From: an uncultured Collinsella sp.
GTDB lineage: Bacteria; Actinomycetota; Coriobacteriia; Coriobacteriales; Coriobacteriaceae
Reading direction: 5' to 3'
Assembly (NCBI GenBank): GCA_902470805.1
Contig: CABRHX010000003.1
Location: 62,001 to 126,000 of the forward strand
DNA: 64,000 nt
In this document: piece by piece, positions 44,778 to 53,891 of the stretch
Position numbering within the stretch: position 1 is the stretch's first letter
Layout of the letters: each line of letters starts with the position of its first letter
Translations under genes and position numbers: made by a program
The notes under the pieces: generated by a model
What the model was told of the DNA's origin: nothing
The model's input: only the letters and a program-made list of their open reading frames with translations
Database searches by the model: none

Positions 44778-46777
44778 TATGCGAACTGGCTCAGATAGAG
44801 GTCGGCGTAGGCACCCTCGGCAGCCAGCAGCTCCTTATGCGTGCCCTGCTCGATAATGTTGCCGTGATCCATGACCAAGATCAGGTCGGCGTCCACGATC
44901 GTCGACAGGCGGTGCGCGATCACAAAGCTCGTGCGCCCGCGCATGAGCGCGTCCATGGCACGACCGATGGCAAGCTCGGTACGCGTATCCACGCTTGAGG
45001 TCGCCTCGTCCAGGATGAGAATCGCCGGGTTATTGAGCAGCACGCGTGCGATGGTCAGCAGCTGACGCTGGCCCTGGCTGATGCTTTCGGCATCGTTGGC
45101 CACGCGCGTGTCATAGCCCTGCGGCATGGTGCGCACAAAGAAGTCGACCTGCGCGGCGCGCGCAGCCGCCACGATCTCCTCACGCGTCGCCTCGGGACAG
45201 CCGTAGGCGATGTTTTCGGCAATCGTGCCATCGAACAGCCAGGCGTCCTGCAGCACCATGCCAAACTGCTGCCGTAGCTCGCCGCGGTCCATGCGGCTCG
45301 TATCCACGCCGTCGAGCGTAATACGCCCGCCGTCAATCTCGTAGAAGCGCATGAGCAGGTTGATGAGCGTCGTCTTGCCCGCGCCCGTGGTTCCCACCAC
45401 GGCAATCTTCTGGCCCGGCTCGGCGGTAAACGACACGTCGTGCATAAGCGGCTTGTCGGGCGAATAACCAAAGCGCACGTGCTCAAAGGAGACGCGACCC
45501 TCAACGCGACCCGGCAGCTTGGCGGCCTCGTCCGGCAGCGGATCGGCCTCCATCTCGGGCTCATCGAGCAGGTCGAACACGCGCTCCGCACTCGCCAACG
45601 CGCTCTGCAGCGAGTTGAAGGTAAACGACAGCTGCGTCATGGGTTCGGACGCCTCGTAGATAAACTGGAAGAACGCCTGGAACACGCCGACGGTCATGTG
45701 ACCGGCAACCAGCATGCTGCAGCCCACCAGCGCGATCACGATCTGCGCCAAACGGCCGATAAAGCGCACCGCAGGGCCGACGGCATTGATCATAAAGTCG
45801 GCCTTGGCACTCACGCGTGCCAGCTCGCCCGAGGCCTGGTGCACCTCGGCAGAACTTTGGCGTTCGCGGTTAAACGCGCGGATCACCAGACGGCCCGAAT
45901 AGCCTTCCTCGACCGCACTCGTAATCTTGGACACCCACTCATTGCGCTCGCCCGTCACATCGTGTGTGCGGCGCGAGACGACCTTCGTCACCAGCAGCGA
46001 CAGTGCCGTAAAGAACAGAAAGACGAGCGTAAGCTGCACGCTGAACACGAACATCACGCTCACAGCACCAACAACCGTGCCGATCGACACGAGCAGCTGC
46101 AGCAATCCGCGCTGCATGCTCTCGGACATCTTGTCCAGGTCGTTGGTCGCGCGGCTGACGACCTCGCCGGGACGATGCGCGTCAAAATAGGCGAGCGGCA
46201 GACGGTTGAGCTTTTGCGCGATGCGGTTGCGCAGGCGCAGATTGAGACGCTCAGCGACGCTCGACATCAAAAAGCTCTGGAGCGCATAGAACGAGGCAGC
46301 GGCAGTCCAGATCATAAAGTAGACGAAAATGGTCTTGCCGCAGTTCTCCCAGGTGATGCTGAAAGTGGTGTCGTTGGCAAACGCCACCTGAATGTGGCCC
46401 CACAGCTCATCGATCACGCGGGCGCTATATGCCGGCGCGGCGGTGTTAAAGATGACATAGAACACAATGCTCGCGAACACGATATAGAAGCGCCAATGGT
46501 CGCCGGCAGCCTCACTCCACAGGCGGCGCACCGTCGCCCAGGTATCCCGAGGCGTCTCGTCCTCGTCTTCGTCGTCCACGTCGCGCATACGCTCTGCCTC
46601 GGCGCGGGCGCGCTCGTCCTCGGCACGTTCGTTTTCCTCGTAGAGCGCTTGGCGGCGAGCCTCGCGCTCCGCCGCCTTGGCGGCTTCGTCCAGGTCGGGC
46701 GCGACGCCCGTCTCCTCGACTGTCTCTACAACCGCAGCGCCATCGACGATGCCCTGCTTCTTGAGCTCCTCGGTCAT
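44777..46777 (-). CDS. Heterodimeric ABC exporter, half with canonical Walker B (third gene of MarR operon)
   Basis: 666 residues: an unusual 90-residue acidic/Arg-rich cytoplasmic extension (EREARRQALYEENERAEDERARAEAER), membrane domain (about 100-410) and ATPase (about 430-660). Walker A GTTGAGKTT, Walker B ILILDEATSS with the catalytic Glu, but signature ISQGQRQ instead of LSGGQ. Partner of the gene upstream, whose stop is one base before this start. GGGAGG precedes the ATG. Exporter of unknown substrate, probably drugs, peptides or lipids. Confidence 0.9.
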   Translation of the reverse strand: MTEELKKQGIVDGAAVVETVEETGVAPDLDEAAKAAEREARRQALYEENERAEDERARAEAERMRDVDDEDEDETPRDTWATVRRLWSEAAGDHWRFYIVFASIVFYVIFNTAAPAYSARVIDELWGHIQVAFANDTTFSITWENCGKTIFVYFMIWTAAASFYALQSFLMSSVAERLNLRLRNRIAQKLNRLPLAYFDAHRPGEVVSRATNDLDKMSESMQRGLLQLLVSIGTVVGAVSVMFVFSVQLTLVFLFFTALSLLVTKVVSRRTHDVTGERNEWVSKITSAVEEGYSGRLVIRAFNRERQSSAEVHQASGELARVSAKADFMINAVGPAVRFIGRLAQIVIALVGCSMLVAGHMTVGVFQAFFQFIYEASEPMTQLSFTFNSLQSALASAERVFDLLDEPEMEADPLPDEAAKLPGRVEGRVSFEHVRFGYSPDKPLMHDVSFTAEPGQKIAVVGTTGAGKTTLINLLMRFYEIDGGRITLDGVDTSRMDRGELRQQFGMVLQDAWLFDGTIAENIAYGCPEATREEIVAAARAAQVDFFVRTMPQGYDTRVANDAESISQGQRQLLTIARVLLNNPAILILDEATSSVDTRTELAIGRAMDALMRGRTSFVIAHRLSTIVDADLILVMDHGNIIEQGTHKELLAAEGAYADLYLSQFA

Positions 46778-46778
46778 G

Positions 46779-48515
46779 CTACTCACCTCCCTTCATCTGC
46801 GATTCCGCGATTGCGCGGTACACCTCGCAGGTTTCCATGAGCTCGTCGTGCGTGCCTAGGCCCACGATCTCGCCGTCTTTGAGCACCACGATCTGATCGG
46901 CATGCAAAATAGTCGAGATGCGCTGGGCGATGATGAGCACCGCGGCATCGCACGTCTCGTCCTGCAGCGCATGGCGCAGTGCCGCATCGGTCTTAAAGTC
47001 CAGGGCCGAAAAACTGTCGTCGAAGATATATAGATCGGCATGCTTCATGAGTGCGCGGGCAATCGCCAGGCGCTGGCGCTGACCACCCGAGAAGTTCGTG
47101 CCGCCCTGGGCCACCGGCGTATCGAGCCCCTGGGGCTGGTCGAGCACAAAGGTGCTCTGGGCAACCTCCAGCGCATGGAGCATGTCAGCCTCAGTCGCGT
47201 CTTCGTTGCCAAAGCGCAGGTTGCTCGCCACCGTACCCGAGAACAGCCATGCCTTCTGCGGCACATAGGCGATACGCCCGCGGATGTCGTCTTGCGAAAG
47301 GTCGCGCAGATCGATGCCATTCAGGCGAATGGCGCCCTTCGTGGCATCGTGGAAGCGAAGCAAGAGCTTGGCCACCGTCGACTTGCCCGAACCCGTCGAG
47401 CCTACAATCGCCGTGGTCTGGCTACGGCGACAGGCAAAGCTCAGGTCGCACAGGGTATCCTCGTCGGCATCGTCAAAACGGAACGACATGTGGTCGAACA
47501 CGGCCACCGCGTCGGCACCGTCAACAGACTCCGCCGCGCACGTGTCCAGCGTGCGCTTGCCGTCCACGATGCTCGGCTCAATCTCCAACACCTGCTGCGC
47601 ACGGTTCAGGCATGCGGCGGCGCGTGGGAGCGTCAGAATCACCATCTGCGCCGTCATCACAAAGAACAGGATCAGGATCGCGTACTCCAGCACGGCCGAG
47701 ATGCTACCGATTTGCATGGCGTGGACGCCCACGCGGTTGCCGCCCACCCACAGCACCGCCACCTCGGCGATATTCATCAAAAAGAAGCTGGAGCTGTCGA
47801 GACCCACAAACAGGTGGTTGACCTTGATGGCATTGGCCGCGTAATCGCTAAACACCTCGTCCAGGCGCTGCTCCTCGTGGCGCTCCTTGTTAAATGCGCG
47901 GATGACGCGCACGCCCACGATGTTCTCGCGCAGCACCACGTTCATGCGGTCGATAAAGCTCTGCAGGCGCATAAAGATCGGCGCGGCGTTGGCAACGGTA
48001 AAGACCGCCGCCACCAGCACGATCGCAACCACCACGCCCAGCAGCGTACCCATGGCGGGATCGATGAACCAAGCAAAAATGATGCCTGCCACGGCCAAGA
48101 ACGGCACCGGCAGCACCAGCTGAATCGTCTGAAGGACAGCTTGCTGAATCACGTTGATGTCGTTGAGCGAGCGCGTGATCATCGAACCCGTGCCAAAGCG
48201 CTCAAAGTCGCTGGCGGACAGCTCGAGCGACTTGTCGTACACGGCATTGCGGATATCGCAGGCCACGTTGGCGGCCAGGCGCGCCGAAAGATAGCAGCCC
48301 AGCACCGTGCCGCCGCTGGCCATGCCGGTCGCGATAAGCATGTACAGGCCGTTGCGTAATATATAGTCGACATCACCCGTGGTAATACCGGTGTTGACCA
48401 TGTTCGCCAGCATCGTGGGAACCAACAGCGTACCGACGTTATCTATCAGCACCGCAAACAGCGTCACCGCAATCAGACCGCGGTACGGCCTCATAAACCT
48501 CATTAAGAGTCGCAT
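46779..48515 (-). CDS. Heterodimeric ABC exporter, half with non-catalytic Walker B (second gene of MarR operon)
   Basis: 578 residues. Membrane domain to about residue 300, then ATPase: Walker A GSTGSGKST, signature FSGGQRQ, Walker B LYIFDDSFSALD with Asp replacing the catalytic Glu. The start overlaps the MarR gene by 13 bases; an alternative ATG (MRFMRPYRG) at 48503-48501 overlaps its stop codon instead. Paired with the next gene as a heterodimer, the same arrangement as the pair at 18451-22182. Co-transcription with the MarR gene suggests induction by an exported compound. Confidence 0.9.
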   Translation of the reverse strand: MRLLMRFMRPYRGLIAVTLFAVLIDNVGTLLVPTMLANMVNTGITTGDVDYILRNGLYMLIATGMASGGTVLGCYLSARLAANVACDIRNAVYDKSLELSASDFERFGTGSMITRSLNDINVIQQAVLQTIQLVLPVPFLAVAGIIFAWFIDPAMGTLLGVVVAIVLVAAVFTVANAAPIFMRLQSFIDRMNVVLRENIVGVRVIRAFNKERHEEQRLDEVFSDYAANAIKVNHLFVGLDSSSFFLMNIAEVAVLWVGGNRVGVHAMQIGSISAVLEYAILILFFVMTAQMVILTLPRAAACLNRAQQVLEIEPSIVDGKRTLDTCAAESVDGADAVAVFDHMSFRFDDADEDTLCDLSFACRRSQTTAIVGSTGSGKSTVAKLLLRFHDATKGAIRLNGIDLRDLSQDDIRGRIAYVPQKAWLFSGTVASNLRFGNEDATEADMLHALEVAQSTFVLDQPQGLDTPVAQGGTNFSGGQRQRLAIARALMKHADLYIFDDSFSALDFKTDAALRHALQDETCDAAVLIIAQRISTILHADQIVVLKDGEIVGLGTHDELMETCEVYRAIAESQMKGGE

Positions 48516-49003
48516 GCGTCCCCCTCGCCCTTATCGTCAGTCTCGTTCTCGGCGGCCACTTGCCGTTTAAATGCCTCGCACTCTTCGTTAAGAACATGGG
48601 AGAACTTACCGACCAAGCGCATGATCTCGCACTGTTCCCACGGCTCGAGCGCCTCGAATGCCTGTTGCTCGGCTTTTTGCGCCGGCAACGCGTAGCGCTT
48701 GGCAAACCGCACGCCTTCTTCGGTCAGTCGTACAACCTTGTTTTTACGACTGCCCTCGGCAAACTCCAACGTCGCAAGCCCTCGCGCCCTAAGCGTTTTA
48801 ATCGCCGAATTGATGGTCTGTTTGCTGTAGAACCATTCACTCGTCAGCCGACTCACGGCAACGCTTCCGCCCGCTGCACTCGTGTCGACGAGCATCCAGT
48901 AGGCGCAGTCCGAAAGGCCGCAGGCGCGCGAGAACTCCGAATAGATATGGTCGAGTCCATTGAGCAACCGATCGAAGTCGACCAGCGTAACCGCACTATT
49001 CAT
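48503..49003 (-). CDS. MarR family transcriptional regulator
   Basis: 166 residues. The winged helix-turn-helix spans about residues 30-110: VSRLTSEWFYSKQTINSAIKTLRARGL is the recognition region and KNKVVRLTEEG the wing. N- and C-terminal helices form the dimer interface. First gene of an operon with the two ABC exporter genes. Two palindromes at 49020-49037 and 49055-49072 are likely its own operators, and repression relieved by a small ligand would raise the exporter. Start at 49003 has GGGA upstream. Confidence 0.88.
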   Translation of the reverse strand: MNSAVTLVDFDRLLNGLDHIYSEFSRACGLSDCAYWMLVDTSAAGGSVAVSRLTSEWFYSKQTINSAIKTLRARGLATLEFAEGSRKNKVVRLTEEGVRFAKRYALPAQKAEQQAFEALEPWEQCEIMRLVGKFSHVLNEECEAFKRQVAAENETDDKGEGDACDS

Positions 49004-49019
49004 CTATCCCACCATTCAA

Positions 49020-49037
49020 TTGTCCGATTTTTGACCA
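49020..49037 (-). promoter_or_regulatory. Putative MarR operator 1
   Basis: TTGTC-CGATTTTT-GACCA, one mismatch dyad, 16 bases before the MarR start codon. Same length and spacer as operator 2, 35 bp away. Confidence 0.55.
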
Positions 49038-49050
49038 ATTATGTGTCTCT

Positions 49051-49079
49051 AGATTAGTCCGAGTTTTGACTATCGTCAA
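49051..49079 (-). promoter_or_regulatory. MarR-ABC operon promoter with operator 2 in its spacer
   Basis: Minus strand TTGACG (49074-49079), 17 bp, TAATCT (49051-49056). The 18-bp dyad TAGTC-CGAGTTTT-GACTA (49055-49072) occupies the spacer, so a bound repressor would exclude RNA polymerase. Confidence 0.7.
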
Positions 49080-49122
49080 CAGGCTCTCCGCAAATGCGTG
49101 CATTTTTATGGCCTATCGGCAG

Positions 49123-49158
49123 AAAAAGACCGCCGGCGCGGGGGCGGCGCCAGCGGTC
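49123..49158 (-). terminator. Intrinsic terminator of the 96-residue protein gene
   Basis: On the minus strand GACCGCTGGCGCC and GGCGCCGGCGGTC-type arms end in TTTTTCT, 26 bases after the stop. Confidence 0.85.
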
Positions 49159-49184
49159 ACGTGAAAATCGGGTTTTATTGCCTG

Positions 49185-49475
49185 TTAAGCGGCGACGGCC
49201 TCATAGACCGTAGCGCCCGAGAAGCTGTCATGCAGGCTCTTGCCGGCAATCCACGGCAGCTCGACGACCTCGCAGACCGTGTTGACCAACTCAGAACAGT
49301 CAGTAAAGTGGCCCTTGTCGTTGAGGGCCTCGCAATCCTGAACACGCCAATAGCCATCGGTGTGCGTGATGTAGTACTCGTGATCGTTGATCGACACGAA
49401 AGCGCGCGTCTTGGAACGCAGCAGCTTCAGAAATCCTTCGAAATCGGTCTCGACGACATCTCCAGCCTGGAACAT
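49185..49475 (-). CDS. Small acidic protein of unknown function
   Basis: 96 residues from the ATG at 49475, with the perfect ribosome site AGGAGG 7 nt upstream and its own terminator, so it is certainly expressed. Soluble and acidic, no signal peptide or membrane helix; it reads like a compact alpha/beta fold (DVVETDFEGFLKLLRSK, HTDGYWRVQDCEALN). No family recognised. Its neighbours, the MarR operon on the same strand and a nitroreductase on the other, give no clear clue. Confidence 0.7.
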   Translation of the reverse strand: MFQAGDVVETDFEGFLKLLRSKTRAFVSINDHEYYITHTDGYWRVQDCEALNDKGHFTDCSELVNTVCEVVELPWIAGKSLHDSFSGATVYEAVAA

Positions 49476-49769
49476 GATGTTACCTCCTGGCCCGGCGCCA
49501 CCACGGCGCATTGATAAACGTTGGTACTCCTTTAGTAAAACCCTTATCAGAGGTTATGCGTTCGTCATTTAGGCAAGTGGTAAAAAACCGCAGGGTAGAC
49601 GGGATAAAACGTTTAACCATCCCATTTGTTTGTCACATTCTGAAGGTACTTTTATGCAAACCTACTTTCCCAATTGGAATCTATCCTTTTGGCCGGGCAA
49701 TTGACCGTCTATCGTTTGAGCCCGACGGGTATGAACGGGGCATCTGCAACGCCACCGCAAGGAGACACC

Positions 49770-50291
49770 ATGGAGACTATCGAAGCACTCATTCACCGCC
49801 GCAGCTGCCGCAACTACAGCGATCGTCCCGTCGAGGCCGAAAAGCTTGCACGTATTATCGAAGCCGGCCAATATGCACCGAGCGGCATGGGCCGCCAGCC
49901 GGTGACGTTTGTCGCCGTCACCGACCCCGCGACCGTCGAGCGTCTCTCGCAGCTCAACGCGCAAGTCATGGGCAGCAACAGCGACCCCTTCTATGGCGCC
50001 AAGACCGTTGTGGTGGTGCTGGTTGACCGCAGCGTGCCCACACATCTGGAAGACGGCTCGCTCGCCATGGGCAACCTGCTCAACGCTGCCTATGCGCTGG
50101 GCGTTGATTCGTGCTGGATTCATCGCGCCCACGAGGTTTTCGATTCGCCCGAGGGCCTGGAGCTACTGGCCAGTTGGGGTCTACCCGCCGACGGCAGCCT
50201 GCGCGGTGTCGGTCACTGCATTCTGGGCTATGCCGAGGACACGCTGCCCGAGCCCAAACCCCGCCGCGACAACGTGGTCTACGTAAGGTAA
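49770..50291 (+). CDS. Small nitroreductase-family protein
   Basis: 173 residues from the ATG at 49770 with AAGGAG 5 nt upstream. HRRSCRNYSDRPV, AGQYAPSGMGRQPVTFVAV and LNAAYALGVDSCWIHRA are the conserved FMN/substrate segments of the nitroreductase family. It belongs to the short type with a compact C-terminus (YAEDTLPEPKPRRDNVVYV). FMN-dependent oxidoreductase of unknown substrate, unlike the longer 291-residue protein at 7848. No operon partner. Confidence 0.88.
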   Translation: METIEALIHRRSCRNYSDRPVEAEKLARIIEAGQYAPSGMGRQPVTFVAVTDPATVERLSQLNAQVMGSNSDPFYGAKTVVVVLVDRSVPTHLEDGSLAMGNLLNAAYALGVDSCWIHRAHEVFDSPEGLELLASWGLPADGSLRGVGHCILGYAEDTLPEPKPRRDNVVYVR

Positions 50292-50370
50292 TTAGTTCCG
50301 CCATTCTACCGAACGGCGGGCTCGTTGACGCTGCGCGGGCCGCATTCACGCCAATCTGACGTTCAATTTC

Positions 50371-50399
50371 GAGGGCGCGACCAGAAGGTCAGCGCCCTC
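50371..50399 (+). terminator. Hairpin terminator after the nitroreductase gene
   Basis: GAGGGCGC and GCGCCCTC form a stem, followed by TCATTTC; about 80 bases after the stop. Confidence 0.6.
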
Positions 50400-50476
50400 T
50401 CATTTCACGTCACCTTGGCGCAAATGCGGCTCGCTCGCTTTTGGCGACTGACATCGAATGAGCCACTGTCTTGGGC

Positions 50477-50513
50477 AGCTAAAAAAGCCCCGTCCCAAAT
50501 TAGCTGCCCCACT
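50477..50513. repeat. Intergenic hairpin with GGGGCTTTTTT core
   Basis: GGGCAGCTAA pairs with TTAGCTGCCC. The minus strand contains GCAGCTAATTTGG followed by GACGGGGCTTTTTT, nearly the same as the left part of the repeat at 37508-37540, where the other arm has been exchanged. It is close to the stop of the next gene (50520). Confidence 0.7.
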
Positions 50514-50519
50514 CGCAAC

Positions 50520-51095
50520 TTATCCCGCCGATGGAGTTATTGCCGTTTCGCTCGTCTGATTCGCATCGACGTCGTCGCCTTGCTTGTCTTCGTCCTTTTG
50601 CACATCGGCGATGGTGGAGGCCGCCGCAACGATACCGCGCTGGGGCGCGACGCTCGTCTGGGCCTGAGCGCCCTCGACAACTTCTGTACCTACATGCGCG
50701 AGCTCGGGCGATTTAAACATTGCGTCCAAGTTGGCGCCACCGCCGGCATATCCGAGCGCAGCGAGCGCGATGACGATCACTGCAACGGCGGCCACGATCG
50801 GCACGTAGCGATGCCAGCCGGCGGGATTGAGCCCGCTGCGGCGAGCCGCCCCGCGGCTGATGTAGCCGAGCGTTCCGTCGTGCTTGAGCTTTGAGCCCAC
50901 CACGCGTTTGCGGCCCCACAGCGAGGACTCTGCCTGCATTGCCAAGCGGGCGCTTGCCGAAGGATAGCCGTATTTAGTGCGCTTGAACGAGCCATCAAAC
51001 CCCGAGGCGTGTTTGCCCCACGTCACCGATGTTGTGCGTCGGTTGACCGGCGCGGCACTCCGCCTTCTGCGGCTCGGTTTTGAAGTCTCAGCCAT
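50520..51095 (-). CDS. Membrane protein of unknown function, single helix
   Basis: 191 residues from the ATG at 51095 (GCGAGGG upstream). The first 110 residues are very basic and Ser/Thr/Arg-rich (KPSRRRRSAAPVNRRTT), probably cytoplasmic and disordered. Residues about 116-138 form one hydrophobic helix (YVPIVAAVAVIVIALAALGY). The rest is an acidic Gln/Ala/Thr-rich extracellular tail. No domain is recognised. The basic N-terminus could bind nucleic acid or phospholipid heads; this is a guess. Confidence 0.65.
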   Translation of the reverse strand: MAETSKPSRRRRSAAPVNRRTTSVTWGKHASGFDGSFKRTKYGYPSASARLAMQAESSLWGRKRVVGSKLKHDGTLGYISRGAARRSGLNPAGWHRYVPIVAAVAVIVIALAALGYAGGGANLDAMFKSPELAHVGTEVVEGAQAQTSVAPQRGIVAAASTIADVQKDEDKQGDDVDANQTSETAITPSAG

Positions 51096-51179
51096 ATGCC
51101 CTCGCACGCCGTAACCAAATCGAAACAATAACGCTTTGGACTGTAGCACACGCGTCGCGTGCGGTCACGGGCGCCTCGC

Positions 51180-52397
51180 TCAACGGTCATCGTCCTTCAG
51201 CAAGCGCCACAGCGTTGTACGGCTTATGCCCAGCACCTCCGCCGCACGGGTTCGGTTGCCGTGGAGATGGTCTACAACCAGATGCGCGATATCTCGCTCG
51301 GTATCGGCCAGCGGTCGCAGGATATACAGGTCACTTTCAAGCGTCGGGGCGCCAAAGGTTGCGGTCTTAATCACGTCCTCTTGGGCGAACACTTCCTCCG
51401 CCACAGCGCGGTCCACCGTGCCCGTCCCCACCAATATATACAGTCGTTCCGAGACCTCGCGGAGCTGCAGATAGTTGCGCGGCCAGCGGTAAGCATCGAG
51501 CGTCTTCGTCGCCGCGGCAGACAGCGTGGGCGCTGCCGTCCCAAATGCATCAGCGAGATATTCCAAATAGCGCGCGACCTTCGTCGACGCGGCTCCCTGC
51601 TCGGCGATTGCCGGCGCGACGCTCACCGCACAGGCGAAGCGCTCGGTCACAAAGGCGGCTTGATCACTTTCGCCGCCGCCCGGCATGTCATTCGCCGTCA
51701 GCACCACATGGCAGCGCGTCGCCAACGCGGTGTCGGTCATCGTGGAGACCAGCTCGCGGAGGCGCTGGGGGCCAACCGCATTCCAGCCCTCAATGCAAAG
51801 GGTCAGCCCCGTTTGGAACAGCGGCGATTCGGAGCTTTTGAGCACATGGCGCCAACCGCGATCGGTGAGTTCATCGAGCGCGACGGAAACAAAGGGCTGA
51901 TCGACAAAAGGGCCATCCAGATAGAGGCGCTTGGCAATCTCGACCTGACCCGCTCCCAGCTCGCCCTCGAGCATAAGGGGCACGCCGCGCGCATAGCTCT
52001 CGGTAACCGGTACAGCCACCGAGGCCGCCCCCTCAACGATGCCGTACGCGCTCGATTCATAGCGGACCTCAACTTCGTCGGCGTTGAGCCACTCGATGCC
52101 CGCATGCGCCGCGGCACCGCGCACCTCGCGGACCACAACGACCCAAAGCCTCCCGCCCTCTTTGTCGGTGGGGCGAACGGTCAGGCTCAGGCGCGTACCC
52201 TCACGCCCCATAACCAGACGCGCGCCGTCTCCTATACGGTCGAGACGCTCAGCGACAAAAGCCGCCACATCCCGCTCAAGCGCCGCGTCATTCATGGTCG
52301 AGATCGCGACGTCCCCACGCGCATCGATTGCCAATGCCGAGGCCCCGGCAGCAGCTAGGGCATCGGTCAAGATGTTCAGCTTAGCATTGCTATCCAT
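51180..52397 (-). CDS. Degenerate NtrC-type regulator with Fis helix-turn-helix
   Basis: 405 residues. The C-terminus ADTERDIAHLVVDHLHGNRTRAAEVLGISRTTLWRLLKDD is a Fis-type (HTH_8) DNA-binding domain. The middle corresponds to the sigma-54 AAA+ module: GELGAGQVEIAKRL stands where GExGTGKE is expected, so Walker A has lost its Lys, and the GAFTGA loop that touches sigma-54 is absent. The N-terminal part is a PAS- or PrpR-like input region. It should therefore not activate sigma-54 polymerase; such proteins work as sigma-70 regulators. Start at 52397 has AGGGG upstream. No target operon adjoins it, except possibly the YeiH gene. Confidence 0.75.
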   Translation of the reverse strand: MDSNAKLNILTDALAAAGASALAIDARGDVAISTMNDAALERDVAAFVAERLDRIGDGARLVMGREGTRLSLTVRPTDKEGGRLWVVVVREVRGAAAHAGIEWLNADEVEVRYESSAYGIVEGAASVAVPVTESYARGVPLMLEGELGAGQVEIAKRLYLDGPFVDQPFVSVALDELTDRGWRHVLKSSESPLFQTGLTLCIEGWNAVGPQRLRELVSTMTDTALATRCHVVLTANDMPGGGESDQAAFVTERFACAVSVAPAIAEQGAASTKVARYLEYLADAFGTAAPTLSAAATKTLDAYRWPRNYLQLREVSERLYILVGTGTVDRAVAEEVFAQEDVIKTATFGAPTLESDLYILRPLADTERDIAHLVVDHLHGNRTRAAEVLGISRTTLWRLLKDDDR

Positions 52398-52663
52398 GAT
52401 TTGCCCCTGTCCGCGGCGACGTGCAACCGCCGACGGTCGCACGACCGAGTGTTTCAAAATTGAACGATATTGCTCACCAAACACTATAGGGCAGAAAGCG
52501 CCGTCCTGCGAGTATAGGTGTTGCCCCGCATCGCCATCCTGGCGGGGCGATAAGAGCTCTTCGGGACTTATAAACCTGCGGACAAGCCATACCCGCAAGA
52601 GCTCCTATCGCTCCACCGAAGGCTTGCGCTCACCGGCAGCCAGCACGCGAATAAGCTACTTCT

Positions 52664-53698
52664 CTACCAGATTCCCAGCACGTGCTGCATTCCCAAACTC
52701 ATGCACGCAATGCCAATCCAGCAGCAAAAGCCCAACGCGATGGGCTTGCCGCCCTTTTTGACCAGCTCGACGATATCGGTATTAAAACCAATAGCCGCCA
52801 TGGCCATCACAATAAAGAACTTCGACAGCTCCTTGATGGGCGCCGTGATGGACGCGGGAAGCTGAAGCACCGTGGTGATCACGCTCGCCAGCACAAAGAA
52901 CAGCACAAACATGGGAAACGCACGTTTAAGCGAGAACGTGCTTTTGGCGTCACCGCCGGCCTTGCGTGCCAGATGCATCTGCCAGCATGCGAGGACCAGC
53001 GTGATGGGAATAATGGCCAGCGTCCTGGTGAGCTTGACCACTGTGGCGCTCTCGAGCACATTGGCGCCGGGATGCATGCTGTCCCAGGCGCTCGCCGCAG
53101 CCGTTACCGACGAGGTGTCGTTGATGGCGGTGCCGGCAAACAGGCCAAAGCCCTCGTTGGTCAGCCCGAGCATGCCGCCGAGCGTCGGAAACACGAGCGC
53201 CGCGATAACGTTAAACAGGAAGATGACCGAAATGGCCTGGGCAATCTCGCGATCGTCGGCATCGATGACGGGCGCGGTCGCAGCGATGGCCGAACCGCCG
53301 CAAATCGACGAACCCACACCCACAAGCGTCGCGATCTTACCCGGTACGTTCATGACGCGGCAGAGCACAAAGGCGATGACAAGCGAGGTCGAGATCGTCG
53401 CCACGATAATCGGCAGCGACTGGGCGCCCTTGGACAGAATCTGGGAGAGGTTCATGCCAAAGCCAAGCAGGATAACCGCGTACTGCAAGACTTTTTTGGA
53501 CGTATAGGTGACGCCGGCGGCGAGCTGTTCGCGACGCTTCCTGGGAAAGACGAGCGCCAGGACCATGCCAAAGAGGATGGCAAATACCGGACCGCCGACC
53601 ACCTCAATTTGTTTGCCGAGCAACGTCGCGGGAATGGCAATGATCAGGCAGAACAAGACGCCTTTCCAGCGCTCGCGAACGATATTTGCCAGTTGCAT
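52664..53698 (-). CDS. YeiH/UPF0324 family membrane protein (putative sulfate or sulfite exporter)
   Basis: 344 residues with about ten membrane helices. GVGSSICGGSAIAATAPVIDA and GTAINDTSSVTAAA are the family signature regions, and LQYAVILLGFGMNL is a conserved helix. Relatives are proposed to export sulfate or small anions, but the evidence is limited. Start at 53698 has GAAGGA upstream. It is divergent from a GntR-family regulator gene (spacer about 190 bp), which is the likely regulator. Confidence 0.85.
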   Translation of the reverse strand: MQLANIVRERWKGVLFCLIIAIPATLLGKQIEVVGGPVFAILFGMVLALVFPRKRREQLAAGVTYTSKKVLQYAVILLGFGMNLSQILSKGAQSLPIIVATISTSLVIAFVLCRVMNVPGKIATLVGVGSSICGGSAIAATAPVIDADDREIAQAISVIFLFNVIAALVFPTLGGMLGLTNEGFGLFAGTAINDTSSVTAAASAWDSMHPGANVLESATVVKLTRTLAIIPITLVLACWQMHLARKAGGDAKSTFSLKRAFPMFVLFFVLASVITTVLQLPASITAPIKELSKFFIVMAMAAIGFNTDIVELVKKGGKPIALGFCCWIGIACMSLGMQHVLGIW

Positions 53699-53891
53699 AT
53701 GGGATTCCTTCTTTCTATTTCACGTTTGCGACGGCTTATGATACGGCAACATTGAGCACAGCCTTGCGCAAACACAGACTAAGATGCCGCAATAGTTCTC
53801 AGGCAACAGCCGAATTGCCCACCGCGGAGAGCTGATTCGCGGCATAATTAACAACTGACATATGAGTTTGATAGAACAGTTGCGAGGCGCT

